Source: Azolla caroliniana
Taxonomy: Eukaryota; Polypodiophyta
Direction of reading: 5' to 3'
Assembly: GCA_043228905.1 (NCBI GenBank)
Contig: JBHGNT010000017.1
Span: forward strand, 7,626,001 to 7,690,000
Length of the DNA stretch: 64,000 bases
The notes under the pieces were generated by a model. That model was not told the DNA's origin and did not search any database. It saw only the letters and a program-made list of their open reading frames with translations. Shown piece by piece: positions 40,206 to 52,223 of this stretch (the stretch's first letter is position 1; every line of letters begins with the position of its first letter). The position numbers and the translations under genes were made by a program.

Positions 40206-43200
40206 CATACACATTAGCACCAACAGTGTATAAACCGGAGCAGCTATTGTATTCTGACATTGGGACGTTGATGCATCTGACCAAATGAGAGTACATATAC
40301 GCCGCTGGTTTGTCTTCTAACAGCCTGTACACATATTCGTAGTCATCTAGTTTTGCATAAAAAATGCCTTCGATGTAGAATGTCCCGGCAGATACAAAAT
40401 TTCCCCATGCATCTACAATATTCTGCCTTGCACACTGTTTACTAACCGTGCACTTTAATATATAGAAATCAGCACCCTCTGAATTGCCTTCTTCAGCATT
40501 TACAGCGAAGTTATCCCCAACGTTCAGGACATCACTCAAAGTATCTCCAAGTCCCTCATATGTGAAGTCAGCATTCTGCCCTGTTTCTCCATCAACTGCT
40601 TCCTTATCATTCAGAGTGTGATACTCCCAATTCTGAATGTATGCTTTGTTTAGACAATATCTCCAATTTCCCTGCACACAATGGAAGCAAAAACAAGTCA
40701 ATTCTCTAACCGCAATACAATGACCATCCAACCTGGAATAACCGCGAACAGCATGCAGAGATCGCAATTCGGGAATTCCTTGGCACTCCCAGGTCTTCTC
40801 CCTATTTACTTCATCTATCTTCACTTCCCAAAATTCACGTTTGATATCTCGAACTTGCGAGGAATAAACACCTGTGGCACTCGTCGACATATTTGTTCTT
40901 AAAAATTCAACTACATGTGATGCACAATTCATGTGCACACCATCTGTCTTTAGTTGTTCATGGGTAAGTGCCCGCTTTATAACAGCCCCTGCACCATCAT
41001 GTTCACCTTTACCATGGCCAGACCCAAAAAAATTCCATCTCATCTCCAAACCTGTTATAGCAGGATACCTCCCCACAAAATAAAATGGACGTCGAGCCTT
41101 GAATTGTGACGCAGCTCCGTCAGACCAGACCCAATGTTGAGTAAGCTCCAAACGTTGAGCTAATAACCACTGCCAATGTAACTTAAAACAGTGTTGGACG
41201 AACAAGGTATCATGCTTCTTATCATCGGAAATAAAGAAATGAATTACTTTTTTAACATCACCTGAAACTCGAAAATATGTTATGTGCACAAAAATGGTTA
41301 CCTGAACTGAACACCAATGCATAGATTGAATTTCATTCTGCTGCTTGAAAGTATAATTCTCTGCGAAATCTACTACTGAGACTACTACATCATTTGGGAA
41401 ATCAGATATGCAAGTCTTAAACTGATGGGCCTGCCATGAATAAATGAAGTTGTGTTTAATGAACTTTCCTAGAGATACTACAAACAGAGACACCAAATCC
41501 CTTGGTTTAAGCATCTTCCGAACTAGATCCTTTCTTTTACACACCTTTCCTTCGAAATTGGTGTTCACTGACTCAAATAACTTCACAGAGATCAATATTT
41601 CACTACTCAATTCATTTGGACACCACCTAAATCTAGTAGGGCCACAATCTTGACATAAACCCATGACACATTTATGAATATGGAAGATAGCGTCAGATTC
41701 TCTCGGACACAATATTGAATCTAATAAATAACTCATGGAAGAGATAACGTGCTCAGATGATTTACACTCCTCTTGCGGGCTTGATCGACAGATTGGGCAC
41801 CCACATGTGCAAACTGTATTAGTTAGGGATGCGCTATGGTGACGTAGTAGATTAACAGAGTCCTTCAGAAAACCCATCTGTACATGGTAAATGCAACAAC
41901 ATGTGTATCGATCCTTTAAGCGTCTCACAAAGTGTGGCTTAAGAGACTCGAATGTTCGTAGTTGAACTTTGATAGTTGGATGCATTCGTTTGAACCTAAT
42001 AAATAAATCGACCTGCGTAATAAAGGGGAATTAGTTATTCTCGTAACTAGCTAACTATCCTAGTAGCTAATTAGCTATTCTAGTAGCTAGTTAGCTATTC
42101 TAGTAGCTAGTTAGCTATTCTAGTAGCTAATTAGCTATCATGGTAGCTAATTAGTTGTCCTAGTAGCTAATTAGCTATCATGGTAGTTAATTAGTTGTCG
42201 TAGTAGCTAATTAGCTATCATGGTAGCTAATTAGCTATTCTAGTAGCTAATTAGCTATCATGGTAGCTAATTAGCTGTCGTAGTAGCTAATTAGCTATCA
42301 TGGTAGCTAATTAGCTGTCCTAGTAGCTAATCGGTTGTCCTAGTAGCTAATTAGCTATCATGGTAGCTAATTAGCTGTCGTAGTAGCTAATTAGCTATCA
42401 TGGTAGCTAATTAGCTATTCTAGTAGCTAATTAGCTATTCTAGTAGCTAATTAGCTATCATGGTAGCTAATTAGCTGTCGTAGTAGCTAATTAGCTATCA
42501 TGGTAGCTAATTAGCTGTCGTAGTAGCTAATTAGCTATCATGGTAGCTAATTAGCTATTCTAGTAGGTAATTAGCTATTCTAGTAGCTAATTAGCTATCA
42601 TGGTAGCTAATTAGCTATCATGGTAGCTAATTAGCTGTCCTAGTAGCTAATTAGCTATCATGGTGGCTAATTAGCTTGTCTACTAGCTAATTACCTATCA
42701 TGGTGGCTAATTAGCTTTCCTAGTAACTAATTAGCTATCATGGTAGCTAATTAGCTGGTCTAGTAGCTAATTAGCTATCGTGGTAGCTAATTAGCTGGTC
42801 TAGTAGCTAATTAGCTATAATGGTGGCTGATTAGCTTTCCTAGTAACTAATTAGCTATCATGGTAGCTAATTAGCTGGTATAGTAGCTAATTAGCTATCA
42901 TGGTAGCTAATTAGCTATCACGGTGGCTAATTAGCTGTCCTAGTAACTAATTAGCTATCATGGTAGCTAATTAGCTGGTCTAGTAGCTAATTAGCTATAA
43001 TGGTGGCTAATTAGCTATCCTAACTAATTAGCTATCATGGTAGTAGCTATTGAGAGTAGCCAGTTACCTATGTAGTAGCTATCATAGTAGCTAATTAGCT
43101 ATCATGGTAGCTAATTAGCTTTCCTAGTAGCTAATTAGCTGGTAATAACGAAATAGCTAACTAGCTACCATGATAGCTAACTAGCTAGCAGTACAGCTAA

Positions 43201-44158
43201 TTATCTGGTAGTACCTAAATTAGCTATTGAGAATAGCTAATTAGCTATCATGGTAGTAACTATTGAGAGTAGCTAGTTACCTATGTAGTAGCGATCCTAG
43301 TAGCTAACTGAGGTAAATGTAACTGATAAGCTAATTAGCTTTTCTGCTAACTGAGCTAATTAACTTTCCGAGTAGAGTCAAAACAAATGTTGAGATAAAT
43401 GTAAATACCTGAGGTACATCAAGAAGATGAATGGGATGCTCCTCGTATTGATTTCTTCCAACACGTTTCCTGCATAAATCCTTTTTATTGGGTGAAACCC
43501 TACTCTCATTAGTCCAAAACATTGTGATTACATCCTTGATTTCAAATGTTATGGGTGTCATTGGCTTACATCTTGTAGTTAGCTTTAGTAGACTAGTTCC
43601 TTCACCCGAGGAAATTATACGGTTCATTGTATTGTACACTGTTTTTCTACTAACACCAATTACCTTAGATAGCTCACTGATGTTTATATCGTCAACATCA
43701 CTATTAAGTAACATCATTAGACTAGACCTTTTTAAGACAAGATCATCTTCTGACCTGCTCATGGATACGAAACTATTACGAAGATTATTTACTAAAATAG
43801 ATGATATGTTTGCATTAAGACCATCACAATCAACTAAGTCCTTTATCGATGGATCATTACATATTCCATAAAGTACTACCTTCTTTTCTTCATTGCTGAT
43901 GTGCTTGGTTTGAACATTGAAATAGTCTACAACCTTTCTCTCTATGATGGTAGTCGCATTACTTACATTCTCAGCTAAACTATCCTTACCTTTACTGAGT
44001 GTGGCTTTCGTATCCTTCAACAATTGACGATGTTTCCTTTTTTTTTCTGCCCAATAGTTTCGTATGGCTTGTTGTGTCCTGATAACATCATCCCTATCCT
44101 TATGATCATTGAGGGGTAATTCTAAACACCCTTCTTCCCCTTCCATTTGGCTAGACAT
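40171..44158 (-). CDS. DnaH transposase, two exons
   Basis: Start ATG at 44158 (MSSQMEGEEG). Exon 1 is 44158-43409 (250 codons, ending CTCAG then GTATTT). Exon 2 is 42012-40171 (acceptor TTACGCAG). The join is phase 0, giving about 863 aa. A helix-turn-helix (LSKVIGVSRKTVYN) lies near residues 160-175. A conserved block spans the junction (FWTNESRVSPNKKD, then FESLKPHFVR). Cysteine clusters follow (CCCIYH about 280; CGCPIC about 317-325). The core has acidic candidates in VDFAENY (about 463), SDGAASQFK (about 547) and GHGKGEHDG (about 581), fitting a DDE-type nuclease. It should cut at the terminal repeats. I compare it with Sola-like transposases from memory; no search was possible. No internal stop, so possibly active. 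Confidence 0.8.
42013..43408 (-). repeat. Transposase intron filled by AGCTAATTAGCT array
   Basis: The single intron contains a dense array of about 20-bp units (AGCTAATTAGCT plus ATCATGGT, GTCCTAGT or ATTCTAGT), often alternating to form 40-bp dimers, at about 42050-43150, with looser copies to about 43350. It is the same palindrome as in the cargo-gene intron but with different linkers. Confidence 0.93.
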
Positions 44159-45556
44159 GTTAAAACCCTAAATTTCCAGAAAAAAAAACAAGTATTAAAG
44201 ATGGCTATGGGCAACAACAATACACAAAAATATTCCACACAATACACAAGATTAGACACAACAATACACAAGATAATCAATAGACAGAAAAGTTATTGCA
44301 ATCCAAGACCGAACAGTAGAGGATTTCACTCTGTTGGATCCAACAGTTGAGGAGGCGATCCAAGACCGACCAATGGCAACAACTGAGTGTAGAATGTTGC
44401 CGTTGGATGAGTGAACTCCGTCAAATCGAAATGTGGAAGCAATCCGGGACTGGACAGTAGTGGCAACTGAGTATAGAATGATGGCAATGGAGGAGAGAAC
44501 CCTGTCAGATTGAACAGTTACCGATGATGCTTGAAACGCACATAGAAGGCACTTGAGAATAGAGTGGCATAGAGAAGAGAACCCCGTCAGATTGAACAGT
44601 TACCAATGATGCTTGAAACGCACAGTAGCGGCCCCTGAGTGAGAGTGGAAAAGAGAAGAGAACCCCGTCAGATTGAACAGTTACCAATGATGCTTGAAAC
44701 GCACAGTAGCGGCCCCTGAGTGAGAGTGGAAAAGAGAAGAGAACCCCGTCAGATTGAATAGCTCTTTGATTATGCTTGGAACGCACAGTAGCAACCCCTG
44801 AGTGTAGAGTGGCAAAGAGAAGAGAACCCCGTCAGATTGAACAGCTCTTTGATGATGCTTGGAACGCACAGCAGCGGCCCCTGAGTGTAGAGTGGCACAG
44901 AGAAGAGAACCCCCTCAGATTGAACAGCTCTTTGATGATGCTTGGAACGCACAGTAATGGCCCCTGAGTGTAGAGTGGCACAGAGAAGAGAACCCCCTCA
45001 GATTGAACAGCTCTTTGATGATGCTTGGAACGCACAGTAATGGCCCCTGAGTGTAGAGTGGCACAGAGAAGAGAACCCCGTCAGATTGAACAGCTCTTTG
45101 ATGATGCTTGGAATGCACAATAGTGGCCCCTGAGTGTAGAGTGTCACAGAGAAGAGAACCCCGTCAGATTGAGCAGCTCTTTGATGATGCTTGGAACGCA
45201 CAGTAGCGGCCCCTCAGTGTAGAGTGGCGGCAGGTGGACTCGATAGGGTTTAGCAACAATGGTAGCAACTAACCCACAGTACTCAACTAGAGATGGCCTA
45301 CGTGATGTGGCAAAGGATCATGCATAATGGACCTAGGAATTCGATATATAATTTATGGTACACATTTATGGTGCACACATCAATTTATGTTGCACATTTA
45401 TGGCACTCATTTACATATGTAATTAAAACACTCTAGTATTTTCAATGGTAGTTTTTTGCATACTTAATTTATTAATGATGGCTTTTTACTAAAATGACTA
45501 TTTATCAATGGTAGCTTTTTGCATAGCTAATTAGCTATGTCAAGGACATAGCTAAT
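44159..45556 (-). promoter_or_regulatory. Upstream region of transposase gene to right end of DnaH
   Basis: No gene. Next to the transposase start is an A-rich leader. Then come the 83-bp minisatellite (44506-45240), about 300 bp of AT-rich sequence and subterminal AGCTAATTAGCT (45525-45536). The promoter must lie here but no convincing TATA could be fixed. Confidence 0.6.
44506..45240 (-). repeat. 83-bp minisatellite near right end of DnaH
   Basis: About nine tandem units of 81-83 bp, with starts (CAGATTGA) at 44506, 44588, 44669, 44750, 44833, 44916, 44999, 45082 and 45165. The units are similar enough to leave long artefactual open frames on both strands. Confidence 0.92.
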
Positions 45557-45581
45557 TGTTTCCACTCGCATGCTTTCACCC
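45557..45581 (-). repeat. DnaH right terminal inverted repeat
   Basis: Reverse complement of 33645-33669 with one mismatch, followed by the TSD ACAT (45582-45585). Confidence 0.92.
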
Positions 45582-46065
45582 ACATACCTTTATTAAAAGG
45601 TAAAAATCGTGTATTCTTTAGAGTGTGAATATTTTATTTACACGTGCCATTAAAAGTGACTCATGCACATCTAGCGTGCATGAGCCCTATATTTAGGAAA
45701 TGACAAAGCATCACATGCACATTTAGTGTGCATGGACACTTTAGGTGAAAAAGCATGAAGCCATGCTTAGCCTCTGCCATCTTTATATAAGGAGGAGAGA
45801 AATATGTATAAGGTTGTTGATTAATATACAAGGTTTGATCAATCTAATATATTCGTGGGATTCACGAATTTTGCCATCTAATTGCTCTTATAATCTAAAT
45901 AATGTTTTAAAATACACTAAACTCGTGGGATTCACGAGATTGCTATCTTACTTCTCTTCCTATTATTCATAACTAGCCTTAAGTTGTATTCCTCTTCCTC
46001 CTAGTCCAAAACCTCGGCAGTTCCCACCCGACTCACGCAACGATCCAAAGCCGAAAGGCACGACA
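45582..46065 (+). repeat. GypG 3' LTR, right part (after DnaH)
   Basis: It continues the LTR from ACATACCTTTATT to CGACA, matching about 27077-27560, and is followed by ACGT, the TSD of GypG. Confidence 0.93.
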
Positions 46066-46069
46066 ACGT

Positions 46070-47114
46070 GCCACAAGGAGTGGTTCTCATACCTTGAGAA
46101 ACCGATGTAACCGGGAGTAGTCGCAACCGGAGACGACACTCCGTATCCGATCACGAATGTCGGTGAAGTTCCCCTGAGCCATGTCGGGCAGAAAGGGAAA
46201 CTCATGAACGTGTTACACGTTCCACCAATCACGAAGAACCTGGTGTCGGTCGGACAGATCATCGACCAGGGGATGCAGGTTCGGTTTACGCATCTCGGGT
46301 GCTTTATCGAGGAAGAAGGCCGTGTTATTGCGCAAGGGCGCAAAGACAGGAGGATGTTTATCCTCGACTCCAATGACGGTGGCACCGCAATGTTCGCGAA
46401 AGGACATAAAGTCGAGTCGGATATCAACTTATGGCACAAGAGAATAGGCCACGTCACCTATCAACGGCTTTAGGACCTGCAATCGAAACAGGTGGTGTTC
46501 GGATTGCCCAAATTTAGTGGCCGGAAGACACAAATTTGTGAAGCCTGCCAGCTAGGGAAGCAACACCGACTTCCTTTCCCTAACAAGCGTAACCGGAGCC
46601 GGAACAAGCTTGACTTGGTACATTCTGATGTATGGGGGCCAACACAGAACGTTAGTCTTGGCGGGAGTTGATATTTCGTCTCCTTCATCGACGACTATAC
46701 GCGGCACACGTGGATCTACCTCATTGAGAAGAAGAGTGAAGACTTCGACTGTTTCTGGGACCTCAAGAGTTTCCTCGAAAGGGAAACAGGAAGAAAGATC
46801 AAGTGCTTGCGGTTGGCTGGCGGAAAAGAGTACTTTTCCGGTCAATTCAACGGGTATCTGCAACAAATGGGAATTCGGCGCGAATTCAGTTGCAGATATA
46901 CGCCGGAGCAAAAAGGCGTGGCCGAAAGGAAGAATCGGTGAATTGTAGAAGCGGTGCGGGCAATGCTGGAAGAAAAGAGCTTGCCCAAGTTCTATTGGGC
47001 CAAAGCGGTACGAACCGTGGTCTATATCTAGAATCGAATCGGAGACAAAGTGTCGGCACATGAGCTGTATTTTGGAAGGAAGCCGAATCTACGACACTTG
47101 AGAGTTTTTGGTAG
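46070..47114 (+). pseudogene. CopC protease C-part and integrase, decayed
   Basis: It resumes the CopC frame after GypG (CHKEWFSYLEKP). GAG-pre-integrase (LWHKRIGHV, CEACQLGKQHR) and integrase (LVHSDVWGP, PEQKGVAERKNR) are readable but broken by several in-frame stops (for example near 46108, 46471, 46669, 46939 and 47027). The sequence breaks off after LRVFGS at the CopI LTR (47115). The rest of CopC pol would lie right of the window. Confidence 0.85.
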
Positions 47115-47180
47115 TGTAAAGGAATACGTTATGCGGAAACATGTGCGAAAACACAGAGTACACAGTTCGGAGGAATAAGA
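47115..47180 (-). repeat. CopI 3' LTR, first part
   Basis: It starts TGTAAAGG and is cut by CopJ after TAAGA (47176-47180); the LTR resumes at 52536. In sense (minus) the whole LTR begins TGTTGAGTGATAAGCTCAAC, the same palindromic start as CopC, and ends CCTTTACA. Confidence 0.75.
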
Positions 47181-47811
47181 TGTTAAAAAACCGCGCTCGG
47201 CCACAACCGAGGAATAGGATCAACTCTCAGAAAACGGGAAATACAAAATGCACGAAGACAATAGAGAGAAGAGTACACAGGATATTTTTCGTGGAAAACC
47301 CTAAATGGGAAAAACCACGGGAGTCCTCAAACTCCAACTGTCACTATAAACAGAGGTGTACAATGGTGAAGCTACAAGGCAACAACCTTGAGCTCACTGT
47401 CTTTGCCACAGGCGGCGGTAATACACAGAGGCAACGACCTCTTCGTCTCTCTCTCTCTCTCTCTCTCTCTCGGCTGCTCTCACTTCGCAAACAGAAAAAA
47501 TGAACAACAACATAAAGTTGTTTGCCCTAAGTCATATTTATACATATATGACTTTCGGGCTATTTACAGATATAGCCTCAAGGGCCCTTGGCGAACATAT
47601 TCACAAATATGTCCCCGCATCCGGATCTCTCTCCGGGTACATTCATCATCCGGCTCCGTAGCCGGGGTCTTCGTCATCCGGCTCCGTAGCCGGGGTCTTC
47701 ATCCTCCGGCTCCGTAGCCGGGGTCTTCATCATCCGGCTCCGTAGCCGGGGTCTTCGTCATCCGGATCCGGACATCCGACCATCCCATCCGGAGGGACCG
47801 TAATCCCAGCA
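47181..47811 (-). repeat. CopJ 3' LTR
   Basis: TGTTAAAAAACC to CCCAGCA on the plus strand. It holds a CT tract (about 47442-47470), AT hairpins around the core promoter (about 47520-47615) and about five units of a 28-bp CCGG repeat (about 47645-47765), one more than the partner LTR (51928-52530), which accounts for the 28-bp length difference. Confidence 0.92.
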
Positions 47812-47821
47812 AACTCCCCCT

Positions 47822-50800
47822 TCACTTCGGCATGGGATGTCTTTCCAGTCCGACCCTCTTCCGGCACGCTTCCAGCTTGTCGGGTGTGAGCACTTTGGTC
47901 AGCATATCTGACCCGTTCTCGTCCGTGTGGATCTTCGTCAGCACGAATTCCTGGTCTTCTATCCTTTCCCGGATCCAGTGATATCTTCGCTGAATGTGCT
48001 TCGTCCGGGAGTGATAGGCCGCATTCTTCGCAAGGTGGATGGCACTCTGACTGTCGCAGTAGAGTCGGTACTCCTCCTGCCGGATACCGAGCTCTCTAAT
48101 GAAGTCCTTCATCCATATTATTTCCTTGCCGGCTTCAACAGCCGCCATGTACTCCGCCTCCGTGGTTGACAACGCAACCGTCTTCTGCAACCTCGACTGC
48201 CACGAAACAGCTCCCCCTGCATACGTCATCACATACCCTGACGTGGACCGGCTGGTATCTGCATCAGCCGACATATCCGAATCGGTAAAGCCGTCGAGTT
48301 CGGGCTTACCGGAGCCGAATCGGAGGCACACGTTTGCCGTGCCCTTCAGGTATCGGAGTATCCACTTGACCGCGTTCCAGTGCTCTTTGCCGGGATTGCT
48401 CATGTACCGGCTCACCACTCCGACTGCATATCCTATGTCCGGTCTTGTACACACCATTGCGTACATCAAGCTTCCTACGGCAGAGGCATATGGTATCTTC
48501 ATCATATCCTCCTTTTCAACCTTTGTCTTGGGACTTTGCTTGCCGGATAACTTGCAGTTTGCCGGGAGGGTTGACCCGACCGGTCTTGCTTCCGACATGT
48601 TGAACCGGTGAAGCACCTTTGTCACGTACTTCTCCTGTGACAGCCACAACTGCTTCTTCTTCCGGTCCCGGATGATGTGCATCCCTAGTATTTGCCTCGC
48701 CGGACCCAGGTCCTTCATTGAGAAGGTTCGGTGAAGTGCTTTCTTCAGCATCCGTATCTTGACCTGGTCCCGTTCGACGATCAACATGTCGTCCACGTAC
48801 AGGAGGAGTATTAGAGAGTCTCCTCCTTCGAACTTCTTCACAAACACGCAGTGATCGGACTGCGTTTTGTGGTACCCTTCGTCGGTCATGAAAGAGTCAA
48901 ACTTCCGGTACCATTGCCGGGGAGCCTGCTTTAGTCCGTAAAGGCTCTTCTTCAAACGGCATACCAGGTGCTCCTTCCCTTTCTTCTCGAATCCTTCCGG
49001 TTGCTGCATGTAGATCTCTTCTTCGAGGTCACCGTGAAGGAATGCCGTCTTCACGTCCATCTGTTCTACCTCGAGGTCCATGCTTGCCGCTATGCTCAGC
49101 ACCGTCCGGATGGAGGTCATCTTCACTACCGGGGCAAATATCTCGTCGAAGTCGACGCCCTTCTTCTGCTAGAACCCCTTCACCACGATCCTGGCTTTGT
49201 ATCTCGGGGGGTTTCCGGCATCTCCCGGTTTCAGCTTGAACACCCACTTATTTCGAAGTGCCCGCTTTCCTTTCGGCAACTCCACAAGTTCATATGTGTG
49301 GTTCTCATGCAGGGAATCCATCTCCTCCTGCATGGCACTTAACCACCTGCGGCTATGGTTGTCAAGCTTTGCTTCTTCAAAACTCTCCGGCTCCCCCTCG
49401 TCGGTTAGCAGCACGTGCTCTGGTTCCGGGAATCTCCGGGGGGGCCTTCTCTCTCTTAGAGGATATCTCCGTTCCGGAGCTTCGGTAACCGGCTCCTCCG
49501 TTTCCTCTTCATCCGAATCCATTTCGGGATCGAGGCCGGTTCCGGTATCAGTTTCATCTTCCTCGGCCGGTTCTGTTTCTTCACCGTCTTCGGCCGGATC
49601 CTCGAGTGCTAGCCGGTCCCTTGCCGGTCGGGACAGCTCTTCGTAGAGTTGATCCTCACCGGTCGACTTGGAGCTCTTCATCTTCTTCTCCGACTCCCAG
49701 TCGGCGAGTGTCTTGTCCTCCATGAAGATGATATCTCGACTCCTGAATATCTTCTTGTCGACCGGGTCCCATACTCGGTAGCCGAACTCGTCGTCGCCGT
49801 AACCGAGGAATATGCATGGCCGGGTCTTTGGATCTAACTTTCCTCTCCGGTCCTTTGCCACATGCACGTATGCGAGACACCCGAACACCTTCAGATGCCG
49901 GTAGGACACTTCCTTACCGGTCCACACTTTCTGCGGCGTGTCTCCGTCCAAAGGTACTGAGGGTGATCTATTTATCACATACGTCGCCGTCGACATTGCC
50001 TCAGCCCAAAACCCCTTGGGTAATTTAGCATGTGCTAGCATACTCCGGACCCTCTCCATTATGGTCCGGTTCATCCTCTCGGCCAGCCCGTTCAGTTCCG
50101 GCGTCTTCGGCATAGTAAACTCGAGCCGGATTCCCTTCGAGCGACAGTACTCCTCGAACTGCCCCCGGTATTCCCCTCCGTTATCCGCTCGTATCGCTTT
50201 CAGCTTCTTGCCGGATTCTCTTTCCACTCTCGCGTGGAGTTCTTTGAAAATGGACAATACTTGGTCCTTTGTCTTCAACGGTGCCGTCCACAGCTTCCGG
50301 CTGTGGTCATCAATGAATGTCACGAAGTACTGGGCTCCGCCATGTGACTTCGTTTCTACTTGACACACGTCAGTGTGCACCAACTCCAATGGTGCGCTAC
50401 GTCTCGTCAGTGGCCTTGAGTGGAAGGAGGTTCGGTTCTGTTTACCGGCCAGGCAATTGGTGCACTTCTCCAGGTGCACATGCTTCACTGGAATAAGGTT
50501 GTCTTCTGCAAGCCTCTTCATCCCCTTCTCACTCATGTGGCACAGTCTCTTGTGCCACAGCTCACCGGCAGTGTCGGCTGCCACGTTCAGCTCCTCCGGA
50601 CATAGCCGGGAATTCATCAGGTACAGTGTGTTGACCTTCCGGGCTCGAGCCACTATCAGGCTCCCTTTGCTGAACTTCATGACACCGTTCCGGATGCTAC
50701 CCGTGTAGCCTTCATCGTCTAGCCTCCCGGCCGAAATCAGGTTCAATCGAACCTCCGGAACGTGTCGAACATCCTTCAGCAGCATCTTGCATCCGGTTGA

Positions 50801-51895
50801 TGTCATCAGCCACACGTCTCCTATGCCGGCAATCCGGCATGTACCTTCATTTCCCATCCGGACACAGTCGTGCTCACCGGCTGTGTAGGATGAGAAGTAT
50901 TTCTTCTCCGGGGTCAGGTGGAACGACGCTCTGGAATCAACCACCCAGGTCATCTCTTCACCGGCAAGGTTCAGCTCCCTCTCTTCGGTAATGAGCATTA
51001 TCTCTTCTTCACTTGCCGCGAGTGCCGTCGTTCCTTTCCGGTCCTGCCCTCGCCAATCCGGACCTCTCCGGTCCGTGGCTCCCCGGTATGCACCGTTTCG
51101 CTCCGGTGACTTCTTCGAATCGGTACCGTCGGTTCCGTTGTCTTTCCGGAAATGCCGACAGTTCTTCTGGAAGTGCCCCGGCTTCCCACAGTAGAAGCAT
51201 GTAGGTCTTCCCCTCGACTGCGACCGTGTCCCCGACTTCTCCCGTCTTTGCGGACTCCGGTTCCGTTGTCTTCCCCGTTCCGATTCGGTAAGCAGCGCCT
51301 TCGAGTCGGAGGCCGGTTCTTTATCTCTCCGACGCGCTTCTTCATTTAGAATACTTGTCTTTACCGTTAGTAAGGACAAGTTCTCTTCCTTACAGGAGGT
51401 GCTGAGAGTAACCACCAAGTTCTCCCAGCTCTCCGGAAGGGTACACATCAGCATGATGGCTTGCATTGCGTCATCCAACGGGAACTTGATCGCCGCAAGC
51501 TGGTTCACGAATCCCATGAACGTGTTGACGTGTTCGACCATGCTCTCGCCGTCCCGGTACTTAAGATTCACTATCTTCCTCATCAGGGAGGTCCGGGTCA
51601 GGGCATTCTTCCTCTCATACAGTCCGGACAGCTTCTGCCACATCTCATAGGCGTTCGTATCGTTCGCCACATGTTGCAGAACACTTACATCTACATATTG
51701 CCGGATCGTCGCTAGGACTTTACGGTTCAGGAGCTTCCACTCCGACTCTATCACCCCCTTGGGTATCTCGGCATTGTCGATCGGTTCGTACAGGTCTCGG
51801 ACGATGAGAAGGTCTTCCATCTTTATCTTCCAGTCGGCGTAGTTCTGTGAGTTCAACACCATCATGCCCGGAGGCCCACTACCGCCGCCTTCCAT
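47822..51895 (-). pseudogene. CopJ gag-pol with one in-frame stop and a protease mutation
   Basis: ATG at 51895 (MEGGGSGPPGMM) opens a frame that runs to 47822 in one register. It contains gag, CCHC knuckle CFYCGKPGHFQKNC, protease, GAG-pre-integrase LWHKRLCHM, integrase (RADNGGEYRG), RT (YVDDMLIV) and RNase H (LSTTEAEYMAA). Two lesions are visible: a TAG at 49169-49171 where CopF has a glutamine codon in the RT N-terminus, and the protease motif reading DSR instead of DSG near 50935, which should inactivate it. Otherwise the frame is clean over 1358 codons. Confidence 0.92.
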
Positions 51896-51912
51896 TTTCT
51901 GTGTTAACCGTG

Positions 51913-51924
51913 CTCTGATACCAG
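51913..51924 (-). other. CopJ primer binding site
   Basis: The plus strand reads GCTCTGATACCA, i.e. TGGTATCAGAGC on the minus strand, three bases from the 5' LTR. Initiator methionine tRNA type. Confidence 0.9.
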
Positions 51925-51927
51925 TTT

Positions 51928-52190
51928 GTTAAAAAACCGCGCTCGGCCACAACCGAGGAATAGGATCAACTCTCAGAAAACGGGAAATACAAAATGCACG
52001 AAGACAATAGAGAGAAGAGTACACAGGATATTTTTCGTGGAAAACCCTAAATGGGAAAAACCACGGGAGTCCTCAAACTCCAACTGTCACTATAAACAGA
52101 GGTGTACAATGGTGAAGCTACAAGGCAACAACCTTGAGCTCACTGTCTTCGCCACAGGCGGCGGTAATACACAGAGGCAACGACCTCTTC

Positions 52191-52223
<33 letters not shown>

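Larger units (their letters stand above)
33645..45581. mobile_element. DnaH: about 11.9-kb DNA transposon with cargo gene
   Basis: Terminal inverted repeats of 25 bp (33645-33669 and 45557-45581; GGGTRAAAGCATGCGAGTGG then AAACA) differ at one base. A 4-bp TSD (ACAT) and an exact empty site in the sister LTR define both ends. Contents: a plus-strand multi-exon gene (33921-39524), a minus-strand two-exon transposase gene (40171-44158), two long AGCTAATTAGCT arrays in introns, a 255-bp duplication at the 3' end of the transposase gene and an 83-bp minisatellite near the right end. The 4-bp TSD and the DDE-like core resemble Sola-type elements in my judgement, but the superfamily is unproven. Confidence 0.9.
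26866..46065 (+). mobile_element. GypG: Ty3/gypsy element with DnaH in its 3' LTR
   Basis: LTRs at 26866-27560 and 33420-46065 (the latter split by DnaH) begin TGTCG, end CGACA and are flanked by the 4-bp TSD ACGT (26862-26865, 46066-46069). Joining the flanks recovers the CopC protease frame. I noticed only about three differences between the LTRs (such as near 26892, 27516 and 27543), so insertion was fairly recent. Confidence 0.93.

Noticed and set aside
44505-45201. A series of 60-93 codon open frames of similar sequence on both strands (MRSKHHQRAVQS...)
   Set aside because: They are register artefacts of the 83-bp minisatellite; each starts at the same place in a repeat unit and none carries a domain.
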